Part shown: positions 1-6,587 of the stretch, one piece after another
Layout of the letters: each line of letters opens with the position of its first letter
Position numbering within the stretch: position 1 is the stretch's first letter
Source of the DNA: Pseudomonas wuhanensis
GTDB lineage: Bacteria; Pseudomonadota; Gammaproteobacteria; Pseudomonadales; Pseudomonadaceae
Assembly: GCF_030687395.1 (NCBI RefSeq)
Contig: NZ_CP117430.1
Span: forward strand, 3,658,001 to 3,722,000
Direction: 5' to 3'
DNA length: 64,000 bases
The notes under the pieces: generated by a model
What the model was told of the DNA's origin: nothing
Seen by the model: the letters and a program-made list of their open reading frames with translations, nothing else
The model's database searches: none
Made by a program: the position numbers and the translations under genes

Positions 1-2
1 TA

Positions 3-179
3 AGCTACACACTGCTGAATACCGGTGATGGCGGTACGGCGGTGACTGTTTGCGCGGACAAGGCCGGCAGCGATGCGAGCTTGAAAGTCGCGCGCGACTG
101 GATTCAGAAAAATGCCTCGAATATCCACGCGAATCCGCCGATCGTGACGGAAGGTCCGGTGATTGTGCAGATCAAATAG
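3..179 (+). CDS. C-terminal fragment of an ABM-like small protein (partial)
   Basis: The window opens inside a reading frame that ends at a TAG at 177-179; 58 codons are visible. The remnant reads like the second half of the short antibiotic-biosynthesis-monooxygenase-like (dimeric alpha-beta barrel) proteins common in proteobacteria, with a DGGTAVTV strand, an ADKAGSDAS turn and a C-terminal NPPIVTEGPV stretch. No catalytic role can be inferred because such proteins are defined by fold. The start lies upstream of the window. The family call rests on remembered similarity to this small-protein family and is moderate at best. Confidence 0.5.
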   Translation, partial: SYTLLNTGDGGTAVTVCADKAGSDASLKVARDWIQKNASNIHANPPIVTEGPVIVQIK

Positions 180-208
180 CGCGCCTTTCCAGTTGATCTT
201 ACGTAGAA

Positions 209-257
209 GGGACAGACCGTGATTTAAGGCGAATGCCGGCCAATCGTGGTCTGTCCC
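209..257. repeat. Imperfect inverted repeat GGGACAGACC/GGTCTGTCCC
   Basis: Two arms, GGGACAGACCGTGATT and AATCGTGGTCTGTCCC, face each other across about 17 bases in the gap between the partial gene and lysE. Apart from the central GTG/ACG difference they are perfectly complementary. Similar GGGACAGACC palindromes occur beside REP-associated transposase genes in pseudomonads, so this may be a solo remnant, but no transposase gene is present. The rest of the 180-439 gap holds only a fragment of a REP arm near 286-303. Confidence 0.5.
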
Positions 258-439
258 CTGTTGTCCCCTGTTTTTTTCTCTGCTGAGTGAGCCCGCTCCC
301 ACATGGATTGCGCTAACCCACTGGCATTTGCCTTAACCAAGCAGGCATAAGTGTACGGCGATTTGCGCTCACCGCTGTATGGGCCGGCCCACTCGTCACT
401 CATGATAAAAATACGGCTCTCGTTACTGGAGCCGTCGAC

Positions 440-1060
440 ATGGACCTCGCCACCCTCACCCTGTTTCTCCCGGCCTGCTTCGCCCTGAACATGGCCCCCG
501 GTCCGAACAATCTACTGTCGGTCAGCAACGCCACCCGTTATGGCTATCGTCGCACCTGTGTGGCGGGTGTCGGTCGCTTGCTGGCGTTTGCCGGGATGAT
601 CGCCCTGGCCGCCGCCGGGTTGTCGGTGGTGCTGCAAACCTCGAAATGGCTGTTCTATGCGATCAAGATCATTGGCGCCGCTTACCTGTTGTATCTGGCC
701 TGGCAACTGTGGCGCGCCAATCCCGAGGCCGAACAGCACATCACCGGCAAGTCGATGGGGATCCTGGCTCTGGCGCGGCAGGAATTCCTGGTGGCGGCGG
801 GTAATCCCAAGGCAATCTTGCTGTTCACCGCATTCCTGCCGCAGTTCGTCGACCCGACCCAGCCGGTAGCCGCGCAATTCGTCGTGCTCGGCACGTTGTT
901 CCTGCTGCTGGAGTGGATCGCCATCAGCGCCTACGCCTACATGGGCCTGCACATGCGCCGCTGGTTCGCCGAACCACGGGGCAAGCGGATATTCAACCGT
1001 TGCTGCGCGGGATTGTTGTCGGCAGCGGCTTCGGTGCTGTTGATGGCGAAACGAACCTGA
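440..1060 (+). CDS. LysE/RhtB-family amino-acid exporter
   Basis: A 206-residue inner-membrane protein of the LysE/RhtB efflux family, which exports amino acids or derivatives such as lysine, threonine and homoserine lactones. The family's N-terminal signature is visible: a hydrophobic first helix followed by APGPNN at about residues 19-24 and a GYRRT turn. Five to six hydrophobic segments follow, including a region with GNPKAILLF at about 121-129, another family hallmark. Length is typical of the family (about 205 residues). The ATG follows GTCGAC with no strong ribosome-binding site. The convergent VOC gene ends four bases downstream. The substrate cannot be read from sequence. Confidence 0.85.
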   Translation: MDLATLTLFLPACFALNMAPGPNNLLSVSNATRYGYRRTCVAGVGRLLAFAGMIALAAAGLSVVLQTSKWLFYAIKIIGAAYLLYLAWQLWRANPEAEQHITGKSMGILALARQEFLVAAGNPKAILLFTAFLPQFVDPTQPVAAQFVVLGTLFLLLEWIAISAYAYMGLHMRRWFAEPRGKRIFNRCCAGLLSAAASVLLMAKRT

Positions 1061-1063
1061 TCC

Positions 1064-1477
1064 TTACCCTTGAGACGGCCCTTTCAGTTCGACCTGGTTG
1101 CCGTCCGGATCGAAGCAATAGATCGACAATCCGTGGCCTTCGGCGCCGAAACGCACGGCGGCTTTCTCGGGTTTCAGGTCGAAGGACTGCAAGTGACGGA
1201 CCAGCGCTTGCTCGTCGAACGGTTCAATGCGCAGGCAGAAGTGATCGACGTTGCGCCGCTCGTGGCCAGCGCCAGCGCCGCCCTTGCGACCGAGTTCGCC
1301 CTGGATGTCGACGAGGTCAATCATCGAGGTGCCCGCACGCAAATGCACCATGCCCAGATCGTCGCGGCGCTTGATCAGTTCGGCGCCGAATACCTCGCCG
1401 TAAAAAAGGGTGCTTCGTTCGAGATCCTTGACGCGCAGAACGATGTGATCGATGTGTTTGATCGTAAACGGTCGCAT
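1064..1477 (-). CDS. VOC-family (glyoxalase/bleomycin-resistance fold) protein
   Basis: A 137-residue single-unit vicinal-oxygen-chelate protein. It begins with the characteristic IKHIDHIVLRVKDLERS strand-turn-helix, in which His at about 10 is the usual first metal ligand, and later has NVDHFCLRI and a terminal FDPDGNQVEL motif whose Glu is the usual last metal ligand. Such proteins bind a divalent metal and act as lyases, dioxygenases or resistance proteins; the YCFDPDGN context is typical of virulence-protein/glyoxalase-like members. It is convergent with lysE. The specific reaction is unknown. Confidence 0.85.
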   Translation of the reverse strand: MRPFTIKHIDHIVLRVKDLERSTLFYGEVFGAELIKRRDDLGMVHLRAGTSMIDLVDIQGELGRKGGAGAGHERRNVDHFCLRIEPFDEQALVRHLQSFDLKPEKAAVRFGAEGHGLSIYCFDPDGNQVELKGPSQG

Positions 1478-1603
1478 TAGGATGATTCCTGAAAATATCG
1501 TTTACAGAATTATCGGTGACCCGATGACTGTAGCTCAGGGCCGCAAAAATTCACTGTCGATTTTCCGGTGGAGGCACCGAGCGACGCGGCATATGCTCAG
1601 CCC

Positions 1604-2686
1604 ATGAACCTACAAAACGCTGTGCTCCCGCCCCACGCCGAGATGGTTCGCGCCATGCTCGAACGCGACACCGCCTACGAGGGGGTGTTCTTTACCGCGG
1701 TCAAAACCACTGGCATTTTCTGCCGCCCCGGCTGCACGGCGCGCAAACCGAAGCCGGAAAACGTCGAGTTCTTCGCCCATGCCGACGAGGCGATGTCGGC
1801 GGGCTATCGGGCCTGCCTGCGTTGCAAGCCGCTGGACGCCGCGGCCATCGCGCCGGACGGGGTGCAGCGGCTGCTCAAATCCGTGGACGCCGATCCCGAC
1901 CTGCGCTGGACCGATGCCCAGTTGCTCGCCGAGGGCATCGAGCCGCTGAAACTGCGCCGCTGGTTCAAGCAGCATTTCGGCATGACCTTCCACGCCTGGC
2001 TGCGCAGCCGGCGCCTGGGCATCGCCCTCGGCGGCATCAAACAGGGTGAATCCATCGACAACGCTGCGTTCGACTCCGGCTACGAATCCCTGAGCGGCTT
2101 TCGCGATACGTTTCAAAAGTCGTTCCATATCACGCCCGGCCGCGCCGTCCACAGCGAGCCACTGCTGTTCACTCGACTGACCACACCGCTGGGGCCGATG
2201 ATCGCCATGGCCGAACAACGTGGGCTGGTGCTGCTGGAGTTTCTCGATCGACCGGCACTGACCAAGGAAATCGAAGAACTGCAAAACCGTTATGGCTACG
2301 CCGTGGCCCCAGGTCACAACGGGCATTTGCAGCAGATCGAAGAAGAACTGGCGCAATACTTCGCTGGTAAACGAACCGAATTCAACGTACCGCTGCACCT
2401 GCCCGGCAGCGCTTTCGCCCGGCAGGTATGGGCCGAACTGATGAAAATCCCCTACGGCCAGACCACTACTTATGGCGCGATCGCCGCGCAACTGGGCAAG
2501 CCCGGCGCCAGTCGCGCCGTGGGCCTGGCCAACGGACAAAACCGCCTGGCGATTATCCTGCCCTGTCACCGGGTGATCGGTGCAGACGGCTCGTTGACCG
2601 GCTATGGTGGAGGACAACCGCGCAAGGCGTTTCTGCTCAGGCTGGAAAGGGCCGCGGTGCAAATCACCGAACAACTCGCATTCTGA
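1604..2686 (+). CDS. ada: Bifunctional Ada: methylated-DNA methyltransferase and transcriptional activator
   Basis: Ada repairs O6-methylguanine and methylphosphotriesters and, once methylated, activates the alkylation response. The order is canonical: an N-terminal Zn-binding Ada domain with the four cysteines in GIFCRPGCTARKP and RACLRCKPL, a central AraC-type helix-turn-helix (LRRWFKQHFGMTFHAW), and a C-terminal methyltransferase domain with the active-site PCHRV motif preceded by GLANGQNRLAIIL. It has 360 residues from the ATG at 1604, close to E. coli Ada (354). A GTG at 1568 is an alternative start adding 12 residues. The PEP-mutase-like gene and alkA-like glycosylase follow on the same strand, consistent with an adaptive-response group. 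Confidence 0.93.
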   Translation: MNLQNAVLPPHAEMVRAMLERDTAYEGVFFTAVKTTGIFCRPGCTARKPKPENVEFFAHADEAMSAGYRACLRCKPLDAAAIAPDGVQRLLKSVDADPDLRWTDAQLLAEGIEPLKLRRWFKQHFGMTFHAWLRSRRLGIALGGIKQGESIDNAAFDSGYESLSGFRDTFQKSFHITPGRAVHSEPLLFTRLTTPLGPMIAMAEQRGLVLLEFLDRPALTKEIEELQNRYGYAVAPGHNGHLQQIEEELAQYFAGKRTEFNVPLHLPGSAFARQVWAELMKIPYGQTTTYGAIAAQLGKPGASRAVGLANGQNRLAIILPCHRVIGADGSLTGYGGGQPRKAFLLRLERAAVQITEQLAF

Positions 2687-2731
2687 TCACTGCGCCTTTT
2701 ATTCAAAAAAAGTCATAAGGAAGGACATTCG

Positions 2732-3544
2732 ATGGACACACTCGACAACCAATTCCACCAACTGCACCAGAGCGGCCTGCTGATTCTGACCAACGTTGCC
2801 GATGCCACCGGGGCGCGACTGGTGGAACAGCTGGGCAGCAAGGCTATCGCCACCAGCAGCGCGGCAGTGGCTTGGGTTCACGGTTACCCGGATGGCAATA
2901 CCTTGCCGCTTGAACGTCTGGTTTCCACCGTCGAGTCCATCGCCCGGGTCATTACGGTGCCGTTGACCGTGGACATCGAGGCCGGTTATTCCGATGACCT
3001 GGGGCGGGTTGCGGACGTGATCGACGCCGTCATCGCCGCCGGTGCTGTGGGGATCAATATCGAGGACGGTGCGTCGCCGCCCGAGCTGCTGGCCCGCAAG
3101 ATCGAAATCGCTCGCCAGGTCGCCGATCGTCGGGACGTAAAGCTATTTATCAACGCTCGCACCGACGTGTATCTCAGGGGTTTGGTGCCGGCCGAAGATC
3201 GCGTGGCAGAGACCCTCAAGCGCGCCGCGTTGTATCAGGCCGCCGGTGCCGACGGGCTGTTCGCGGCGGGCGTCACGGCGGCGTATGAGATCGAAGCGCT
3301 GTGCCGTGGCACGACACTGCCGGTGAACGTGCTGGGTTTCGCGGGCCTGCCTTCGCCTGAAGAACTGCAAGCCCTCGGCGTGCGCCGTTTGAGCGCCGGG
3401 TCGAGCATCGCCGAATTCCTCTACGGTGCCATGGCATCGGTGGCGAAAAGCTTTCTGCAAACCGGAAAACTCGATAGCAGCGACCTCAAGGCCTTCACTT
3501 ATGGCCAAGTGAACGCCCTGCTGGCCCCCACCGGCAAAGTTTGA
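2732..3544 (+). CDS. Isocitrate lyase/PEP mutase superfamily protein
   Basis: A 270-residue TIM-barrel protein of the ICL/PEPM superfamily, whose members cleave or form C-C or C-P bonds next to a carboxylate (oxaloacetate decarboxylase, methylisocitrate lyase, PEP mutase). Visible motifs are PLTVDIEAGY at about 72-81, GINIEDG at about 107-113 and LFINARTDVYL at about 138-148, which hold the Mg-binding and substrate residues. The KKCGH-type lyase loop of isocitrate lyase is absent, so it is not a glyoxylate-shunt lyase. The start follows a good site (AAGGAAGGA). It lies between ada and the glycosylase gene; a role in alkylation repair is not evident. Confidence 0.85.
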   Translation: MDTLDNQFHQLHQSGLLILTNVADATGARLVEQLGSKAIATSSAAVAWVHGYPDGNTLPLERLVSTVESIARVITVPLTVDIEAGYSDDLGRVADVIDAVIAAGAVGINIEDGASPPELLARKIEIARQVADRRDVKLFINARTDVYLRGLVPAEDRVAETLKRAALYQAAGADGLFAAGVTAAYEIEALCRGTTLPVNVLGFAGLPSPEELQALGVRRLSAGSSIAEFLYGAMASVAKSFLQTGKLDSSDLKAFTYGQVNALLAPTGKV

Positions 3545-3618
3545 CCGCAAGCAATGGAGTGCGGCGCTGCGGGGTGACGACTAATCTTCCCGCAGTCACC
3601 CGCGCTTCAGGATGCTCC

Positions 3619-4236
3619 ATGCCCGACACCTATCAACTGGCCAGTGAATTTCTCTCGGCCCTCGATGCCGACTGGCAACGCCACATCAGCCTCATCGGCC
3701 CCTGCCTGCATCAGCCCCATGCGGCTCGCGATCCTTACGAATCGCTGGTGCGAGCGATTGCCTATCAACAATTGCATGCAAAAGCCGGCGATGCGATTGT
3801 CGGCCGGATGCTGGCGTTGTTTCCGGCGAGCACCTTCCCCAGGCCGGAGCAGATTCTGGCGACAGACTTCGAACAGATGCGCGGTTGCGGGTTTTCCGCC
3901 AGCAAGATCGCGACCATTCAGGGCATCGCTCAGGCAGCTCTGGACGGCGTGGTGCCGGATTACGCCACAGCGCTGGCCATGGACGATGAAGCGTTGATCG
4001 AGCGGTTGATTACCTTGCGTGGCGTTGGCCGCTGGACGGTTGAAATGCTGTTGATTTACAGCCTGGAGCGGCCAGACATTTTGCCGGCTGATGACTTTGG
4101 GGTGCGCGAGGGATATCGGCGGCTGAAGGGGTTGGAGGTACAGCCGACTCGTAAGCAGATGATTGAAATCGGGCTGGCGTGGCGCCCTTATCGGACGGTG
4201 GCAGCGTGGTATTTGTGGCGGGTGCCCAGCCGGTAG
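3619..4236 (+). CDS. DNA-3-methyladenine glycosylase II (AlkA-type HhH-GPD)
   Basis: Base-excision glycosylase removing alkylated purines. The 205-residue protein has a helix-hairpin-helix (LITLRGVGRWTVEMLL) followed about 20 residues later by the catalytic aspartate in the PADDFGVREG segment, the HhH-GPD arrangement. It is shorter than E. coli AlkA (282) because the N-terminal TBP-like domain is missing, as in compact bacterial homologues. The ATG at 3619 is chosen over an upstream TTG at 3541 that would overlap the preceding gene and add a low-complexity leader. Its position two genes after ada fits the adaptive response. Confidence 0.88.
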   Translation: MPDTYQLASEFLSALDADWQRHISLIGPCLHQPHAARDPYESLVRAIAYQQLHAKAGDAIVGRMLALFPASTFPRPEQILATDFEQMRGCGFSASKIATIQGIAQAALDGVVPDYATALAMDDEALIERLITLRGVGRWTVEMLLIYSLERPDILPADDFGVREGYRRLKGLEVQPTRKQMIEIGLAWRPYRTVAAWYLWRVPSR

Positions 4237-4250
4237 ACCGCGTTATCGTT

Positions 4251-4345
4251 CATCGCGGGCAAGCCCGCTCCCACAGGGATATTCTGTGAACACATTATTT
4301 GTGAACACTGAAGACCATGTGGGAGCGGGCTTGCCCGCGAAGGCG
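4251..4345. repeat. REP pair (REPIN-like) in inverted orientation
   Basis: Two REP palindromes face each other: CGCGGGCAAGCCCGCTCCCAC at the left and GTGGGAGCGGGCTTGCCCGCG at the right, separated by about 55 bases that include a GTGAACAC direct repeat. It lies downstream of the glycosylase gene. Confidence 0.85.
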
Positions 4346-4432
4346 CCCGAACAGCCACCCTAAATTCCACTGCCCAGGAACACTGACAGTCTAGGCTGTC
4401 TTGAGCCATCCCAAGACCCAACGGAGGTTCCC

Positions 4433-4921
4433 ATGCAGCTCGAAGGCTCCTGCCATTGCGGCGCAGTGTCGTTCAGCCTGACCAGCGCCCACCCCTACCC
4501 TTATCAACGCTGCTATTGCTCGATCTGTCGTAAAACCCAGGGTGGTGGCGGTTATGCGATCAACATCGCTGGCGATGCCGCCAGCCTCAAGGTGCACGGT
4601 CGCAAGCACATCTCGATTTACCATGCGCGGCTCAAGGAAGAAGGCGACAAACGCGCCCGTCGCAGCACCGCCGAGCGGCATTTCTGTTCCGTTTGCGGCT
4701 CGGGATTATGGGTGTTCAGTCCTGAATGGCCGGACCTTGTTCACCCATTCGCCTCGGTCATCGACACGGCGCTGCCGGTGCCACCCGAGTACACGCACGT
4801 GATGCTCGGTTCGAAAGCATCATGGGTGGAAGTCCAGACGCAGCCCGCTGATCGACAGTGCGATGTCTGGCCCGAAGAGTCCATCGCCCAATGGCATGAG
4901 CGCCTGGGTTTGAGCCGCTAA
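4433..4921 (+). CDS. GFA-family zinc protein (glutathione-dependent formaldehyde-activating fold)
   Basis: A 162-residue member of the GFA/CENP-V family. The N terminus has the GSCHCGAVSFSL signature, then YCSICRKTQGGGG and later HFCSVCGSGLW, giving the paired CxC and CxxC zinc ligands of the fold. The founding member was linked to S-hydroxymethylglutathione formation, but most relatives have no proven activity. Start is ATG with GGAGG about nine bases upstream. It is a single gene between a REP pair and the mipA remnant. Confidence 0.85.
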   Translation: MQLEGSCHCGAVSFSLTSAHPYPYQRCYCSICRKTQGGGGYAINIAGDAASLKVHGRKHISIYHARLKEEGDKRARRSTAERHFCSVCGSGLWVFSPEWPDLVHPFASVIDTALPVPPEYTHVMLGSKASWVEVQTQPADRQCDVWPEESIAQWHERLGLSR

Positions 4922-4933
4922 GGCCGTTCACAG

Positions 4934-4966
4934 TCTTTGACAGTTTCCCGACAAAGCTGTCAAAGA
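4934..4966. promoter_or_regulatory. Perfect 10-base inverted repeat upstream of the mipA remnant
   Basis: TCTTTGACAG and CTGTCAAAGA are perfectly complementary around a 13-base spacer, about 56 bases before the ATG of the mipA remnant. There is no T-tract, so it does not look like a terminator. It could be an operator for the adjacent OmpR-family regulator; this is inference. Confidence 0.45.
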
Positions 4967-5022
4967 TTGCCGGCCCGCACCTGCCTAGCATGGGCGCATC
5001 CAACCTCCCTTCGGGTGCTCCC

Positions 5023-5200
5023 ATGTTTCGTTCGTTGTGTCTGCCGTTGACTTCATGCTGCCTGCTCATCTCTTCCGACTCATTGCACGCCGAAGACTGG
5101 CGCTACAGCCTGCGAGCCGGTGCCGCCAGCGTGCCGCGTTATAGCGGCAGTGATGAACGCGTAGTCGCGCCGTTGTTGGGGGCAAAGATCATTTGGCTGG
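5023..5200 (+). pseudogene. Truncated MipA/OmpV-family outer-membrane protein gene
   Basis: The frame starts with a signal peptide ending SLHAEDW, followed by WRYSLRAG, PRYSGSDERVVAPLL, the characteristic N-terminal part of MipA/OmpV outer-membrane proteins (usually about 250 residues). Family-like sequence stops after roughly 57 residues (about 5190-5200), and the frame then runs into unrelated DNA. No distal mipA part is found elsewhere in the window. The IS110 element begins about 70 bases further on and is cleanly inserted in a REP, so it is not the direct cause. In related pseudomonads a mipA gene often neighbours a two-component pair like the one at 6588-8582. Confidence 0.7.
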
Positions 5201-5229
5201 GCAGGTGGTTTATACCTTTTGAGATCCAG

Positions 5230-5254
5230 GATCGTTCTCACCGTAGGAACGATC
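5230..5254. repeat. Short GATCGTTC/GAACGATC inverted repeat
   Basis: GATCGTTC and GAACGATC are separated by nine bases. The arms match the outer arms of the longer nested palindromes at 40622-40732 and 50408-50513, so this may be a shortened relative, lying between the mipA remnant and the REP hit by the IS. Confidence 0.5.
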
Positions 5255-5282
5255 AACAATCCTGTAGATACTCTGTTCACGG

Positions 5283-6278
5283 TCAAGCTTTTAGCAGATG
5301 TTTTTCGCTGAAAAGCTTGGCCGTATCGAAATCCTCTCCAGCACGTATGCAGGCCCACAAGCCTGTCAGGTATTTGCGCATAACCGCGCAGATGGCCTGC
5401 ATTTTTCGTTTTCCACGACCGACTAGCACGTCGTAAAAAGCCTTCACATAAGGATCGCAACGGATCGCTGACATGGCAGGCATGAACATCGCCGAGCGCA
5501 GGTAGGCGTTGCCACCCTTGCTCAGGCGCCCGGGTTTGTCGATGCTCGTTCCAGACTGGGTCAGTCGCACGTCCAGCCCTGCATAACGACTGATCTGCGG
5601 GGATTTGAGTGTCACTGGCAGGGTCGTCAGTTCAGCCAGCACTGCAAATGTCGAGACCTCACCCATTCCGGGTGCAGCCACCATGTGATCAAACTGCTCC
5701 TGCAAAATTGGACAGCTAGCGATGATGTCTCGCCCGGCTCGCCTAAACCGTTCGATGCGCCTGCCGAACATCGCAATAGCTTCTTCCTCATCCTCAATCA
5801 GCATCGCTGAAGTTGTTTCGGTCGCTTGAAGGGCATGCAGCTCATTCTTCGCTCGGGTGCAGTGGCAGGTCAGACGGTTGATATGCCGGCCAATGGCACG
5901 CAACTCAAGCTGGGCGGGGCTTGGAGGAGTCCACAAGCGAGGCGTCATGCGTTCGCCGTACTCCGCTAGCAACTGGGCGTCGATGGCGTCCGTTTTACTG
6001 TGTTGAAGCATCAGTCTTGCAAAATTGCGGGAGCTTTTCGGGTTGATCACAGAAACCGGCAAGCCTGCAGTGCTTAACTCCAGGGCCAGATCCAGGTAAT
6101 AAATCCCGGTGGCTTCCATGACCACAGAAAGCGGTTTGAGTGCTATCAGCTTTTTCACGGCAGCCTTGCGCCCCTTGGGCGTTTGAGCGATATCCCACGA
6201 GCCAGCTGCACGGCCTTTGTCACGCCATCCCATTGCTGTGGTGCGAGAACCAACATCCAATCCGACGTGTACACTCAT
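5283..6278 (-). CDS. IS110-family transposase (DEDD/serine bridge recombinase)
   Basis: A 331-residue transposase. The N-terminal RuvC-like DEDD domain starts VGLDVGSRTT (first Asp), with VVMEATGIYY carrying the Glu and KTDAIDAQLLAEYG the two later Asp. The C-terminal Transposase_20 domain has GMGEVSTFAVLAEL, YAGLDVR and LSKGGNAYLR, whose Ser is in the position of the catalytic nucleophile of the family. No frameshift or stop interrupts it, so it may be active. The ATG at 6278 is preferred because a longer frame upstream (to 6500) would read through the structured non-coding region. Confidence 0.92.
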   Translation of the reverse strand: MSVHVGLDVGSRTTAMGWRDKGRAAGSWDIAQTPKGRKAAVKKLIALKPLSVVMEATGIYYLDLALELSTAGLPVSVINPKSSRNFARLMLQHSKTDAIDAQLLAEYGERMTPRLWTPPSPAQLELRAIGRHINRLTCHCTRAKNELHALQATETTSAMLIEDEEEAIAMFGRRIERFRRAGRDIIASCPILQEQFDHMVAAPGMGEVSTFAVLAELTTLPVTLKSPQISRYAGLDVRLTQSGTSIDKPGRLSKGGNAYLRSAMFMPAMSAIRCDPYVKAFYDVLVGRGKRKMQAICAVMRKYLTGLWACIRAGEDFDTAKLFSEKHLLKA

Positions 6279-6299
6279 GCTTTCCACTCCAAGGAAACT

Positions 6300-6540
6300 G
6301 GGTGAAGATGGCTCCTGGTTCCCCCGACCTCGAACTTCATGCCACTGCAACCTTGTAATGCGAAGTCCGACTTGTCGGCTTCTCGATACTCTTCGTGGTG
6401 GGCAATGAGGCGGGGGGGCCTCTCTACAGACAAGGTCAGGAGCAAATCCTGCCTTCAGGAGCGATCGGCCTCCCCCAGAAACACATCTTTGAGACAACAC
6501 CGAGGAGCTTAGCTGCTCTCGCCGGGTGTTCGGCCAACAT
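6300..6540 (-). ncRNA. Candidate bridge RNA of the first IS110 element
   Basis: Read on the minus strand, the segment between the element end and the transposase start folds into a 5' stem-loop (6496-6530: AACAC/GTGTT with CGAG/CTCG inside), then a loop closed by GGGGG.GGCC/GGCC..CCCCC (6467-6476 with 6412-6420), then a loop with a hairpin at 6362-6382. The first loop carries TCGCTCCT (6457-6464), identical to the left half of the target, and CTGTAG (6424-6429), complementary to the right half. The second carries AGAGTATC (6385-6392), identical to the element's right end, and TACAAG (6352-6357), complementary to its left end. This is the target-loop/donor-loop order known for IS621. Exact RNA ends are unknown. 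Confidence 0.75.
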
Positions 6541-6587
6541 ACAAGGAGCGAGGCTTGCCCGCGAAGGCGTCCGTAAGAACACCACAG

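Larger units (their letters stand above)
5268..6545 (-). mobile_element. Intact IS110-family element inserted in a REP
   Basis: The element is about 1278 bases. It has a transposase on the minus strand, a short (about 15-base) segment after the stop, and about 265 non-coding bases before the start, the IS110-group layout. The ends were set by joining the flanks: CCTGTAG at 5261-5267 and AGGAGCGAGGCTTGCCCGCG from 6544 share the dinucleotide AG (CT on the transposase strand) and together rebuild a continuous REP. No terminal inverted repeats and no longer target duplication are seen, as expected for this family. The ends are supported independently by guide matches in the upstream RNA region. 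Confidence 0.85.

Noticed and set aside
5190..5267. IS110 insertion as the cause of mipA truncation
   Set aside because: The element end decoded from the REP join and the donor-loop match is 5268. The mipA-like sequence stops about 70 bases earlier, and the flank at 5261-5267 is REP, not mipA.
6279..6500. N-terminal extension of the first IS110 transposase
   Set aside because: The upstream frame is open but would translate the structured RNA region. The DEDD domain begins right at the ATG at 6278, as usual for the family.
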